Shown: piece by piece, positions 14,664 to 23,379 of the stretch
Layout: every line of letters starts with the position of its first letter
Numbering within the stretch: the first letter of the stretch is position 1
Assembly: GCF_007556595.1 (NCBI RefSeq)
Contig: NZ_VJNB01000002.1
Location: 1-64,000 of the forward strand
Length of the DNA: 64,000 bases
Origin: Tepidimonas alkaliphilus
GTDB lineage: Bacteria > Pseudomonadota > Gammaproteobacteria > Burkholderiales > Burkholderiaceae_C
Reading direction: 5' to 3'
The notes under the pieces: model-generated
Seen by the model: the letters and a program-made list of their open reading frames with translations, nothing else
What the model was told of the DNA's origin: nothing
Database searches by the model: none
Position numbers and translations under genes: made by a program

Positions 14664-16613
14664 TCAGCGGAAGGTGCTCAGCAGCGTGTCAAACACCGAC
14701 TGCACCGTTTGCAGGTATTTGGCCGTCGCTTGGTAAGCCTGTTGGAACTGCAACATGCGCGCGGCCTCCTCATCAAGGTTGACGCCGGCCTGGTTGGCGC
14801 GGCGCTGCTCGGCGTCGTCGGCCTGCGCCTTGGAAAAGCTCGCGCGGGTCTGCGCCTCGTTGACGCGCGAGGCCAAGTTGGAAAACACCGCCACATAACC
14901 CTCCGACAGCTTGACGCTGCCGTCGAACATGATCTGATCGCGCAGCGCCAGCATGGCCTGTGCGTTGCTGCCATTGAAGGGAATGCTGGCCGCCGGCACG
15001 TGGTCGAGCTGAAACACATCGCCGTTGGCGGGTTGCCCCCGCAAGGTGATGCGCACTTCCACCGTGTTGCCGCCCGATGTATAGGTGAACACCATCGGCT
15101 CGCCGGGGGTGTAGGTGACGCTGCTCGGGGTAAAACCAGCCAGACTGAAGGTGGTGGGTGAAGTAAAGGTCAACGCAGCAGGCAAGCTGGGCATCACCCA
15201 TGAGCCCGCCTGCACCGAGGCCGTCACCGACTCGATGGTGGCGTTGCCGGTGTTGGGCGTGCCCAGCGACAGCGCCAAGCGGCCCGCTGCAGCCAGATCG
15301 CCAGGCTTGTCCAGCACCATCTTTAGCGAGGCCGAGGTAAGGGCCCCGGGCGAGAGCACGAAGCGATCCCCCGCCGCAGGCGCCGCCGGCACGCTCAGCG
15401 TCAACCCTTCCAAGGTATAGCCGTTGACCGTGACCGCAGGCGCCGGGCTGGCCTGCCAGCCACTGCCGTTCCAATACCAACCGTCGCTGCCGCGCCGAAT
15501 GCGGGCTTGCGTGGCAGAGGTGAATTCGAAGATGTAGTCGTCAGCCTTCAGAGCCGAGGCATCAGCCACCACAGCCGTCACGCTGCCGCTGCCGGTGTTG
15601 CTGGCAGCTGGCTTGGCCTGTAGGGCGTCGTGCGAAAACATCGCCGCGCCCGGGTTGCCCAGCAAGTCCAGGCCGACCTGCTGCTGGCGGTTGACGGTGG
15701 TGGCCAGCGCCAGCGCCATGCGTCCCAGCTCGGCCTGCGTGCGCAGGACGTCGCGATTGACGAAATCCAGAATGCCTTTGAGCTTGCCGCCCGGCACAAA
15801 ATCCGCTGGCACGTCGTAGGCGGTGGCGCCTTGCACGAATTGCAGCTGGATCTGGCGGTCGCCGTCAAGGTCGGCGCGCGACACGCGCAGCTCGGCGGCG
15901 CGGTTGCCCAGCACCAGCGGCAGGCTGCCGGCCACGAACACCGACAGCGTGCCGTCGTCGGCGCGCAGCGTCGTCACCTGCACCTGCTCGTTGAGCTGGG
16001 CGATCAGGCGGTCGCGCTGGTCGAGCAGATCATTGGGGCTGGCGCCGGTGCCCTGCGCGCGCGCGATGGCGTCGTTGACATTGGCGATCGCCTGCGCCAG
16101 ACGGTTGATGGCTTTGGTCACCTCGGTGGCTTGTAGGCGCGCGCCCGTGGCGATGTCCTCGATGCGCGCAGCGGTGTCGCGAAAGCGCGCCGCCAGCGCA
16201 TCAAAGCGATCCAGCACCACTTGGCGTGCGGCCACGTCGCTGGGGCTGGAGGCCACGTCCGTCCAGGCATTGAGCGCATCGTTAAGCAGCTTGCCAAGGC
16301 TGCCTTCGCCGAGCGGAAACAACGATTCCATGCTCTTGAGGTATTGCAGCCGCGCCTGATCGGCGGAGGCCGTCGCCCGCGTGAGGTTGGACTCGCGCGT
16401 CAGAAACGCGTCGTAGCCGACGCGGGCGACCGTGCTGATCTCCACGCCTTTGCCAAAATAGCCGTTGCCCAGCTGCTGCCCTGGCACGGCGTTGAGCTCG
16501 ACGCGCTGGCGCGTGTAGCCGTCGGTATTGGCGTTGGCGATGTTGTGGCCAATCACCTGCAACGCCACCTGGTTGGTCACCAGCGCGCGGGTGGCGATGT
16601 TGAGGGCGCTCAT
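14664..16613 (-). CDS. flgK: Flagellar hook-filament junction protein FlgK (HAP1)
   Basis: A 649-residue protein. The N-terminus has the axial signature ALVTNQVALQVIGHNIANAN followed by TDGYTRQRVELN, and the C-terminus the coiled EEAARMLQFQQAYQATAKYL. Long variable domains lie between. FlgK is added first at the hook tip and is exported with the FlgN chaperone encoded at 25245-25604. Spacing to flgJ (18 bases) and flgL (21 bases) indicates one transcript. The length is slightly greater than the enterobacterial protein (about 550), due to extra middle-domain repeats. Confidence 0.95.
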   Translation of the reverse strand: MSALNIATRALVTNQVALQVIGHNIANANTDGYTRQRVELNAVPGQQLGNGYFGKGVEISTVARVGYDAFLTRESNLTRATASADQARLQYLKSMESLFPLGEGSLGKLLNDALNAWTDVASSPSDVAARQVVLDRFDALAARFRDTAARIEDIATGARLQATEVTKAINRLAQAIANVNDAIARAQGTGASPNDLLDQRDRLIAQLNEQVQVTTLRADDGTLSVFVAGSLPLVLGNRAAELRVSRADLDGDRQIQLQFVQGATAYDVPADFVPGGKLKGILDFVNRDVLRTQAELGRMALALATTVNRQQQVGLDLLGNPGAAMFSHDALQAKPAASNTGSGSVTAVVADASALKADDYIFEFTSATQARIRRGSDGWYWNGSGWQASPAPAVTVNGYTLEGLTLSVPAAPAAGDRFVLSPGALTSASLKMVLDKPGDLAAAGRLALSLGTPNTGNATIESVTASVQAGSWVMPSLPAALTFTSPTTFSLAGFTPSSVTYTPGEPMVFTYTSGGNTVEVRITLRGQPANGDVFQLDHVPAASIPFNGSNAQAMLALRDQIMFDGSVKLSEGYVAVFSNLASRVNEAQTRASFSKAQADDAEQRRANQAGVNLDEEAARMLQFQQAYQATAKYLQTVQSVFDTLLSTFR

Positions 16614-16631
16614 GCGGGGCTCCTTGCCTGA

Positions 16632-17516
16632 TCAGGCCAACGCGCGCTTGAGTTGCAGCGTGGTGTTGATGACCCGGCTGAGCTTGGCCGCGTACTGCGG
16701 GTCGGTGGCGTAGCCGGCCAGCTGCAACTGCTGAGCGAACGCCTGCGGCGAGTGCAGGTTGCGCACCACCGCTTGGTAGCGCGGGCTGCGGGTGATCAGC
16801 CGTGCGTAATCCCGAAACGCCTCGGCGTAGCTGTCGTAGGCGCGAAAACGCTGCACCATCTTGCGCGGCTGACCGTCCACATACTCGGTGGTCACCACTT
16901 CGGCCACTTTGCCGCGCCAGCTGGCATCGGCCTTGATGCCAAACAGGTTGTGCGACGGGCTGCCATCGGGCATGCGGATTTCGCTGCGCCCCCAGCCAGT
17001 TTCGTGCGCGGCTTGCCCAATCATGAATGCCGCCGGAATGCCGGTTTCCTGCTGCACTTGCTGCGCCACCGCGCGGTGGCGCTCGACGAAGGCGGCCTGC
17101 GCGGCGCTGGGGCGCGCCGCAGCCGCGGACGCCGTCTGGGCGGACGCCAGCGGCGCATCCGAGCCCGGTGCGACCCGAGAACGCGCGGCGGGGTCGATCT
17201 GCTGTTGAAGCTGGCGCTCGATCATGTCGCTCAAGCCCCCCGGCAAGCCGGACATGTTGACCGCCCACTGCTCATCGAGCAGATCCATGCCGAGGTCGCT
17301 GCCTTCGTTGTCCATCAGCCCACTCTTCATCGTCGCCTCGCGCATGGACTTGAGCAGTTCGCGCATGAACAGCGCTTCGAACTGACGAGCGGTCTCTTTC
17401 AGCGCCGCTTTCGGGTCGCGGCCTGCAGCGGCCTTCAGCGCATCGAGGCTGCGCGTGTCGGCGGCCAGCCCGCGCGCGGCGTCGGCCTGGAGGGTGAAAC
17501 GCACCTCGGCCACCAT
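16632..17516 (-). CDS. flgJ: Flagellar rod assembly protein / muramidase FlgJ
   Basis: A 294-residue two-domain protein. The N-terminal rod-chaperone domain (about 1-105) includes ARQFEALFMRELLKSMREAT. An alanine-rich linker leads to a C-terminal peptidoglycan hydrolase domain (from about 140) with FMIGQAAHETGWGRSEIR, where E172 is the likely catalytic acid, and later TEYVDGQPRKMVQRFRAYDS. It opens the cell wall for the rod. The ATG at 17516 lies one base after the flgI stop, so the two are coupled. The bifunctional form is the one known from beta- and gammaproteobacteria. Confidence 0.95.
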   Translation of the reverse strand: MVAEVRFTLQADAARGLAADTRSLDALKAAAGRDPKAALKETARQFEALFMRELLKSMREATMKSGLMDNEGSDLGMDLLDEQWAVNMSGLPGGLSDMIERQLQQQIDPAARSRVAPGSDAPLASAQTASAAAARPSAAQAAFVERHRAVAQQVQQETGIPAAFMIGQAAHETGWGRSEIRMPDGSPSHNLFGIKADASWRGKVAEVVTTEYVDGQPRKMVQRFRAYDSYAEAFRDYARLITRSPRYQAVVRNLHSPQAFAQQLQLAGYATDPQYAAKLSRVINTTLQLKRALA

Positions 17517-17517
17517 G

Positions 17518-18636
17518 TCAGATCACCTCCAGTTCGGCCTGCAACGACCCGGCGGCTTTGAGCGCTTGCAGGATGGCCAGCAAGTCCTGGGGCGTAGCGC
17601 CCAGCTTGTTGAGCGCGCGCACCACGTCCGCGAGCTGCGCCGAGGCTTCCACCTCGATGATCTTGCCGCCGTCCTGCTGGATCTGGATGTCGGCCTTCTC
17701 GGTGACGACGGTCTGGGCCCCCGGGGGCGCAAACGGCGGCGGTTGGCTGACCTGCGGCGTGGACTTGATGCTGATGGAGAGGTTGCCATGCGCGATGGCC
17801 GCCGGCGCCAGCTTGACCGCCTGGTTCAGCACCACCGACCCGGTGCGGGCGTTGAACACCACGCGCGCGGTGGGCGTGGCCAGCTCGATGGGCAAATCCT
17901 CCAGGCTGGCCAAGAACGCCACCCGCTCATTGGGATCACGCGGCGCGCGCACCTGCACCGTGCGCCCATCCAGCGCCTGTGCCGTGCCGTCCCCGATGGC
18001 GCGGTTGATCGCCGCCGCCACGCGCGAGGCGGTCTGGAAGTCGTCCGCCCGCAGCGCCAGCGTCACCGTCTCGCCCAACAGCAGCGGCGTGGGCACCGTG
18101 CGCTCCACCAGCGCGCCGTTGGGGATGCGTCCGGCATTCAAATGGTTGACGGTGACGCTGCTGCCGCCGGCCGACGCGCCGGCGCCGGCCACCACCAGGT
18201 TGCCTTGCGCCAGCGCATAGACCTGGCCATCCGCGCCGCGCAGCGGGGTTTGGATCAGCGTGCCGCCGCGCAGCGACTTGGCGCTGCCAATCGACGACAC
18301 CGTCACATCGATCGTCTGCCCCGGCCGGGCAAAAGGGGGCAGCTCAGCTGTCACCAGCACCGCCGCCACGTTTTTGGGCTGCACCGCCACGCCAGGCGGC
18401 AGGCTGATGCCCATCTGCTGCATGAAATTGGCCAGGCTGCGGCTGGTGTAGGCGTTGTTGCCGTCGCCGGTGCCGTCCAACCCCACCACCAGGCCGTAGC
18501 CGACCAGCTGGTTGCTGCGCACGCCCTGCACCGCAGCCACGTCTTTGATGCGCGCGGCCTGGGCGGGCGTCGCCCCGATCACGCATGCCACCCCCAACGG
18601 CAGCAGCCAGCGAAAGAAGTCAAGCCATCGGTTCAT
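17518..18636 (-). CDS. flgI: Flagellar P-ring protein FlgI
   Basis: A 372-residue periplasmic P-ring subunit with a signal peptide (LLPLGVACVIGATPAQAARI, cleavage after AQA). The conserved body begins KDVAAVQGVRSNQLVGYGLV and GLDGTGDGNN, and the end is LNKLGATPQDLLAILQALKA. FlgI needs FlgA for ring assembly; flgA is in this cluster. Upstream, at the flgH/flgI junction, is a 15-base motif repeated before flgE. The start ATG at 18636 has GAGGGG about 7 bases upstream. Confidence 0.96.
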   Translation of the reverse strand: MNRWLDFFRWLLPLGVACVIGATPAQAARIKDVAAVQGVRSNQLVGYGLVVGLDGTGDGNNAYTSRSLANFMQQMGISLPPGVAVQPKNVAAVLVTAELPPFARPGQTIDVTVSSIGSAKSLRGGTLIQTPLRGADGQVYALAQGNLVVAGAGASAGGSSVTVNHLNAGRIPNGALVERTVPTPLLLGETVTLALRADDFQTASRVAAAINRAIGDGTAQALDGRTVQVRAPRDPNERVAFLASLEDLPIELATPTARVVFNARTGSVVLNQAVKLAPAAIAHGNLSISIKSTPQVSQPPPFAPPGAQTVVTEKADIQIQQDGGKIIEVEASAQLADVVRALNKLGATPQDLLAILQALKAAGSLQAELEVI

Positions 18637-18662
18637 CGCGCATCCCCTCGTGAACCGATTGT

Positions 18663-18677
18663 GGAAAAACTTTAGAA
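18663..18677 (-). repeat. 15-base motif at flgH/flgI junction
   Basis: Plus-strand GGAAAAACTTTAGAA, identical to 22278-22292. On the coding strand it reads TTCTAAAGTTTTTCC, carries the flgH stop codon and resembles a sigma-28 -35 box (TAAAGTTT). No matching -10 box is seen at the usual spacing. Confidence 0.55.
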
Positions 18678-19361
18678 CGGCAAAAGCGTTAAAAAGAAGC
18701 GCGCCAACCAGCCAAATGTTTGCGCATCGGCGGGCGCGCCGCGGCCGCGCGACAGCACGCGCACATTGGCCACCTGGGTGCTGGGCACGACGTTGCCCGG
18801 CTGAATGAAGCGCGGATCCACCGTGCCGCTGAACTGCAGCACGTCCACCGCCTGGTTGACGCCGATCTGCTTTTCGCCAATGACAACCAGGTGGCCATTG
18901 GGCAGCACTTCGGTCACCACCGCGGTGATGGAGCCGCGGAAGGTGTTGCTGGCCTCGGTCTTGCCGTCGCCCTTGAAGGCGTTGTTGGACTTGGCGCCGG
19001 CGGTCAGGTCGCCCAGGAATGAGGACGGTGTGAACGGAAACGCCGACACGCTGGCCCCTAAGCTGCTGTCGCGCTTGACGTCGGTCTTGGCGCTCTGCGA
19101 GGCGGTCAGCGACTCGGTGATCTGGATCGTCAGCACGTCGCCGGGCAGGCGCGCGCGGTGATCCTCGAAGCCGGGCCGGTACGCCACCGGGGTGTAGAGC
19201 GAGCCGCTGGGCGCCTCCGTTGCAGCCGGGCGCATCTGGGGATAGCGGATGCCGTCCTCGGGCGGCTTGGCCAAATCCACCTCGGGAATTTGCGACAGCG
19301 AGGCGCAGCCCCCTAAAAGAGCGGCGGCGGCCACGGTGAGCAGGCGGCGGGCGGCGTTCAT
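18672..19361 (-). CDS. flgH: Flagellar L-ring lipoprotein FlgH
   Basis: A 229-residue outer-membrane L-ring subunit. The N-terminus is a lipoprotein signal with lipobox LLGGC (cysteine about residue 19). Family features follow: GDVLTIQITESLTASQSAKT, FKGDGKTEASNTFRGSITAV, PNGHLVVIGEKQIGVNQAVD and the end FGWLARFFLTLLPF. It lies 25 bases from flgG and 35 from flgI in the same direction. The ring guides the rod through the outer membrane. Confidence 0.96.
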   Translation of the reverse strand: MNAARRLLTVAAAALLGGCASLSQIPEVDLAKPPEDGIRYPQMRPAATEAPSGSLYTPVAYRPGFEDHRARLPGDVLTIQITESLTASQSAKTDVKRDSSLGASVSAFPFTPSSFLGDLTAGAKSNNAFKGDGKTEASNTFRGSITAVVTEVLPNGHLVVIGEKQIGVNQAVDVLQFSGTVDPRFIQPGNVVPSTQVANVRVLSRGRGAPADAQTFGWLARFFLTLLPF

Positions 19362-19386
19362 GGCACGGCTCCGGCAGGGGTGGATA

Positions 19387-20169
19387 TCACAGCTGCGTCA
19401 AGCGTTGCAGCATCTGGTCGGACGTGGTCACGGCCTTGGAGTTGAGCTCGTAGGCGCGCTGGGTCTGGATCATGTTGACCAGCTCCTGCACGACGTTGAC
19501 GTTGGAGCTCTCCAGAAAGCCCTGCAGCACCTGGCCGAACCCTTCCGCGCCGGGCGTGCCCTCATTGGGCGCGCCAGAGGCCTGCGACTCGAGAAACAGG
19601 TTCTGCCCCAGCGGCTCCAGTCCGGCGGGGTTGATGAAGTTGGCCAGCGTGATCTGGCCGATCTGCTGCGGCTGCGCCTGGCCGGGCACGAGGACGGTGA
19701 TGACGCCGTCCTTGCCGATCGTCAGGCTGCGCGCGTTTTCCGGCACGGTGGGCGTGTCCACCAGCAGATAGCCCTGATTGGTGACGATCTGGCCCTGGTT
19801 GTTGAGCTTGAAGCTGCCGTCGCGCGTGTAGGCGATGGTGCCATCGGGCAGCTGGATGCGAAAGAACCCGTTGCCGTTGATCGCCACGTCCAGGTTGTTG
19901 TCGGTCTGCTGCAGGTTGCCCTGGCTGTAGGTGCGCGCGGTGGCCACGGTGCGCACGCCCAAACCGATTTGCAGCCCGGTCGGCAGCTCGGCGTTGTCGG
20001 CGGTGTTGCCGCCCACTTGGCGCAGGTTTTGGTAGATCAAATCCTCGAACAGCGCCGTGCCGCGCTTGAAGCCGGCGGTGGCCACGTTGGCCAGGTTGTG
20101 CGCGATGACATCCAGCTGCGTCTGCTGGGCCTGCATGCCGGTTTTGGCGATGTGCAGCGAGTTGATCAT
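19387..20169 (-). CDS. flgG: Flagellar distal rod protein FlgG
   Basis: A 260-residue axial protein of the usual FlgG length. The N-terminus has [20 protein letters not shown] followed by [20 protein letters not shown]; the C-terminus has [20 protein letters not shown] and [20 protein letters not shown]. These termini form the coiled core of the rod, and the middle domain ([20 protein letters not shown]) is the family signature. The gene lies between flgF (39 bases) and flgH in rod-assembly order. Confidence 0.97.
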   Translation of the reverse strand: MINSLHIAKTGMQAQQTQLDVIAHNLANVATAGFKRGTALFEDLIYQNLRQVGGNTADNAELPTGLQIGLGVRTVATARTYSQGNLQQTDNNLDVAINGNGFFRIQLPDGTIAYTRDGSFKLNNQGQIVTNQGYLLVDTPTVPENARSLTIGKDGVITVLVPGQAQPQQIGQITLANFINPAGLEPLGQNLFLESQASGAPNEGTPGAEGFGQVLQGFLESSNVNVVQELVNMIQTQRAYELNSKAVTTSDQMLQRLTQL

Positions 20170-20208
20170 GGTGGGTGCTCCGATATCGGGGAGGAGGCAA
20201 AGCGGGCT

Positions 20209-20949
20209 TCAGGCGCTGACGCTGAGCAGCTGCGCGGCGGTCTGGTCGTTGCGCTCGGCGCTTTGCACCATGCGCATCTGGGCTTCGTAGAGGCGGGTGG
20301 CGGCGATCAAATCGACCATCGCCGCGATCGGGTCGACGTTGGAGCCTTCCAATACCCCATCCACCAAGCGCGCGTTGTCATCCGGCGGCAGCGGCTGGCC
20401 ATCGGCGCTGCGAAACAGCCCGTCCTCGCCGCGCTGCAGGCGCTGCCCCTCCGGCGGCGTCACGAGCTTGAGGCGGCCCAGCACCTGCGGCGCCTCGTTG
20501 CCGACCTTGGCGCTGACGGTGCCGTCGCGGCCGATGGTGACCTGCGCGTCGTTGGGCACCTGGATCGGCGCGCCGGCGGTGGACAGCATCGGCAGGCCGT
20601 TGAAGCCGACCAGCTGGCCCTGCGCGTCGATTTGCAGCGCGCCGGCGCGGGTGTAGGCCTCGGTGCCGTCCAGCCCCTGGATGGCGAAGAACGCGCGCCC
20701 CACCGCCGCCACGTCCAGCGGCCGGCCGGTGCTCTGCAGATTGCCGGGCTTGTCGAGGTAGCCGGGCGTGGCCTCCAGCGCGTGCACGCGGGTGGTGGCA
20801 CCCTCGCCGCGCAGCGGCACCGCGCGAAACGTGGACAGCTCGGCGCGAAAGCCGGTCGTCGTGACGTTGGCTAGGTTGTGCGCGATGACCTGATGGCGGT
20901 GCATCGCGGCCTTGGCCCCCGACGCGGCGGTGAAAACGACCCGGTCCAT
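20209..20949 (-). CDS. flgF: Flagellar proximal rod protein FlgF
   Basis: A 246-residue axial protein. It begins DRVVFTAASGAKAAMHRHQV, has the [20 protein letters not shown] signature, and ends with LVDGVLEGSNVDPIAAMVDL and NDQTAAQLLSVSA. FlgF forms part of the proximal rod with FlgB and FlgC. It is encoded 26 bases after flgE. Length and motif order match the family; nothing unusual is seen. Confidence 0.95.
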   Translation of the reverse strand: MDRVVFTAASGAKAAMHRHQVIAHNLANVTTTGFRAELSTFRAVPLRGEGATTRVHALEATPGYLDKPGNLQSTGRPLDVAAVGRAFFAIQGLDGTEAYTRAGALQIDAQGQLVGFNGLPMLSTAGAPIQVPNDAQVTIGRDGTVSAKVGNEAPQVLGRLKLVTPPEGQRLQRGEDGLFRSADGQPLPPDDNARLVDGVLEGSNVDPIAAMVDLIAATRLYEAQMRMVQSAERNDQTAAQLLSVSA

Positions 20950-20975
20950 GGCGGCGCTCCTCGTTCAAACCCGCT

Positions 20976-22259
20976 TCAGCGCAGGTTGACCAGCGTCTGC
21001 TGAACCTGGTCCTGCGTCTTGATCGTCTGCGCGTTGGCCTGGTAGTGCCGCTGCGCCACGATCATGTTGACCAGCTCCTGCGTCAAATCGACGTTGGACT
21101 CTTCCAGGGCGTTTTGCCGGATCGAACCGAAGCGTCCGGTCAGCGGCTGCCCCTCGATCGGCTGGCCTGACGTGAACGTCTCGCGCCAATAGCCGCCGTT
21201 GATCGGCTCCAGCCCCTGCAGGTTGCGGAAGCGCACCAGCGCCACCTGCCCGGCCTCCTGCGAGACGCCGTTGGAATAACGCGCGGTGATGACGCCTTGC
21301 TCGTTGATCACGATCGACGACAGCTCGCCCGGCGCGTAGCCGTCCTGCTTCAAGTCATAGACGGCAAACGGACTGCCGTATTGGGTCAGCGTCCAGGCAT
21401 TGGCTTGGCCGATGTTGATGTTAATCGGGTTGGGGGGAAAGTTAGCCGAAGGCACGCCAGCCGAATAAGAGTTGGCAGCCAGAGCATTAGCAGGCAATTG
21501 CAGTGTTGGGGCTCCATTGACCTCGCCTGCGGCATCGAAGTTGACCGTTCCAAGGGCGCCTTGCCATGGCGTCGCTCCATCGACGCGACCAATCACATCC
21601 CACTGATTCGCCGCAGTCTTGACGAAATAAATTTGCAGCGGGATTGCATTACCCTGCTGATCGTAAATATTGACGACCGTTCCATATTTTTTCTGGTCAG
21701 CTGTTAGCGGGGTAGCTGGAGCTCCTTGCAGCGCGGCGGTAGCCGGCAAATTCGCCGTAATAAAAATACCTGGATTAACCGTGGACGACCCCGTCGCCCT
21801 GGGCGCAATCGCCGCCCCGGTCGGCAACACCAGATCCGTCGTCGCGCCGACTGGAATCGGCGAGCCCGGCTCCGGCGGCAGATACCCCTGCAGCCGCGCC
21901 CCGTTGTTGGTGATGATGCGGCCTTCCTTGTCGAGCTTGAACTCGCCGTTGCGCGTGTAGGCCACTGAGCCATCGGTCATGCGCACCTTGAACAGGCCTT
22001 CGCCGTTGATCGCCAAATCAAGGTTGTTGCCGGTGATTTTGATGTTGCCCTGCGTGAACAGCTGCGCCACATTGGCGACGCTGACGCCGATGCCGCCGTT
22101 GCTGCCGCCGGTGGCCCCCAGCGCCATCGCATACATTTCGGCAAATTCCGCCCGCTGATTTTTAAAACCGGTGGTGTTGGCGTTGGCGATGTTGTGGCCG
22201 ATGACGTCCAGGTTTTTGCTGGCCGCATTCAAGCCTGAAAGGCCGGTTCCGAAACTCAT
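20976..22259 (-). CDS. flgE: Flagellar hook protein FlgE
   Basis: A 427-residue hook subunit. It has axial termini (GLSGLNAASKNLDVIGHNIA with NANTTGFKNQRAEFAEMYAM at the start, NVDLTQELVNMIVAQRHYQA and IKTQDQVQQTLVNLR at the end). Its GAFSL-free middle includes LDLAINGEGLFKVRMTDGSV and a variable outer domain of about 130 residues. The DNA for that middle domain (about 21390-21790) is clearly richer in A+T than both ends, with different codon preference. That suggests recombination or diversifying selection in the exposed domain. The hook gene follows flgD (hook cap), as expected. Confidence 0.96.
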   Translation of the reverse strand: MSFGTGLSGLNAASKNLDVIGHNIANANTTGFKNQRAEFAEMYAMALGATGGSNGGIGVSVANVAQLFTQGNIKITGNNLDLAINGEGLFKVRMTDGSVAYTRNGEFKLDKEGRIITNNGARLQGYLPPEPGSPIPVGATTDLVLPTGAAIAPRATGSSTVNPGIFITANLPATAALQGAPATPLTADQKKYGTVVNIYDQQGNAIPLQIYFVKTAANQWDVIGRVDGATPWQGALGTVNFDAAGEVNGAPTLQLPANALAANSYSAGVPSANFPPNPININIGQANAWTLTQYGSPFAVYDLKQDGYAPGELSSIVINEQGVITARYSNGVSQEAGQVALVRFRNLQGLEPINGGYWRETFTSGQPIEGQPLTGRFGSIRQNALEESNVDLTQELVNMIVAQRHYQANAQTIKTQDQVQQTLVNLR

Positions 22260-22277
22260 GGCATGCTCCTCGGTGCG

Positions 22278-22292
22278 GGAAAAACTTTAGAA
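22278..22292 (-). repeat. 15-base motif at flgD/flgE junction
   Basis: Plus-strand GGAAAAACTTTAGAA, identical to 18663-18677. It includes the flgD stop codon and precedes the flgE ribosome-binding site. It could hold a -35-like box or an mRNA processing signal. No proven role. Confidence 0.55.
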
Positions 22293-22940
22293 AAAGGCCA
22301 ACACTTGGTCGTAGCCCAGCGTGCCGCCATCGGTGCGCAGGCGCAGGCTGCCGTCCACCATGCCCACCGACTGCACTTTGTGCAGCGCCAGCGGCGTGGC
22401 CTTGACGGCCTGGCCGCCAGACGTGGCGGTGACGCGAATCGTGCGCACCAAGGCTGGATCGACGCTGCCCAGCGGCCACTCAAACGTTTGCAGCCCGGCG
22501 CCGCGGGCGCCGAGCTCGGTGGTGCCCAGCACCTCGCCTGCTGGCCCCAAGATCTCCACCGTCACGCGGTCCACCGCCGCGCCCAGGCTGAACGCCCCGC
22601 GCGCCTGGCCGTCTTCCACCAGCAGGCCGTTGCCTTCGCTGGCCACGGTGCGCCCCACCAGCTGCACCCCTTGCAGCGCGCCAATCATGCTGAATTGCGT
22701 CGCCAAGCTTTTGAGCGTCTCGTTGACCTGCTGCAGCCCCACCACCTGGTTGATTTGCGCCATCTGGGTGGTCATCTGGGCGTTGTCCAGCGGGTTGAGC
22801 GGATCTTGGTTGTTGAGCTGGGCGACAAACAGCTTCAAAAACCGATCCTGCATCGCCTTCGGGTCGGTTTGCTCCGCCTGAGCGCCGCCTTTGGCGTTGT
22901 AGGCTTCAATTTGGTCGTTGGATAGCGGCGTCATGAACAT
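22287..22940 (-). CDS. flgD: Hook-capping scaffold protein FlgD
   Basis: A 217-residue hook cap. The conserved FlgD start is visible (AMQDRFLKLFVAQLNNQDPL then NPLDNAQMTTQMAQINQVVG). The C-terminal half (VEILGPAGEVLGTTELGARG) is the FlgD Ig-like region. The frame also begins at 22964 overlapping flgC by four bases, but the ATG at 22940 has GGAGG eight bases upstream, so I prefer it. FlgD is required to polymerise FlgE and is discarded afterwards. Its last codons lie in the repeated 15-base motif. Confidence 0.95.
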   Translation of the reverse strand: MFMTPLSNDQIEAYNAKGGAQAEQTDPKAMQDRFLKLFVAQLNNQDPLNPLDNAQMTTQMAQINQVVGLQQVNETLKSLATQFSMIGALQGVQLVGRTVASEGNGLLVEDGQARGAFSLGAAVDRVTVEILGPAGEVLGTTELGARGAGLQTFEWPLGSVDPALVRTIRVTATSGGQAVKATPLALHKVQSVGMVDGSLRLRTDGGTLGYDQVLAFF

Positions 22941-22960
22941 GGCTTCGGCCTCCTGCAAAA

Positions 22961-23365
22961 TCATTGCCCCATTTGCAGGGTTTTCAGCAGCAGCGTCTTG
23001 GCCGTGTTCATGACCTCGACGTTGTTTTGATACGAGCGCGCGGTGGCGATCATGTTGACCACCTCCTCCACCGGATTGACGTTGGAATAGGTCACATAAC
23101 CCTGCGCATCCGCATTCGGATGGTGGGGGTTGTAAACCCGTCGATTCGGCGCATCGCTTTCAACGATCGTGCGCACCCGCACGCCCGCGGAGGCCGGCTC
23201 GCCCATCGGCACCGTCTCAAACACCACCAGGCGCGCTTTATAAGCCTGCCCGTCCGGCCCTGCGATCGCCTCAGCGTTGGCCAGGTTGCTGGCCACCGTG
23301 TTGAGTCGCTGCGAATGCGCCGCCAAGGCGCTGCCGGAAACGTCAAAAATGCGCAGCATCGACAT
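22961..23365 (-). CDS. flgC: Flagellar proximal rod protein FlgC
   Basis: A 134-residue rod subunit. It begins MSMLRIFDVSGSALAAHSQR with LNTVASNLANAEAIAGPDGQ, and ends NVNPVEEVVNMIATARSYQN and NVEVMNTAKTLLLKTLQMGQ, all typical of FlgC. It lies 14 bases after flgB and its stop precedes the preferred flgD start by 20 bases. Length equals the family norm. Confidence 0.96.
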   Translation of the reverse strand: MSMLRIFDVSGSALAAHSQRLNTVASNLANAEAIAGPDGQAYKARLVVFETVPMGEPASAGVRVRTIVESDAPNRRVYNPHHPNADAQGYVTYSNVNPVEEVVNMIATARSYQNNVEVMNTAKTLLLKTLQMGQ

Positions 23366-23379
23366 GGCTCAGCCCCCGC

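Noticed and set aside
18640-18677. Full sigma-28 promoter before flgI (and likewise before flgE)
   Set aside because: TAAAGTTT is present but the -10 positions read GTTCACGA and AGGAGCAT, far from GCCGATAA.
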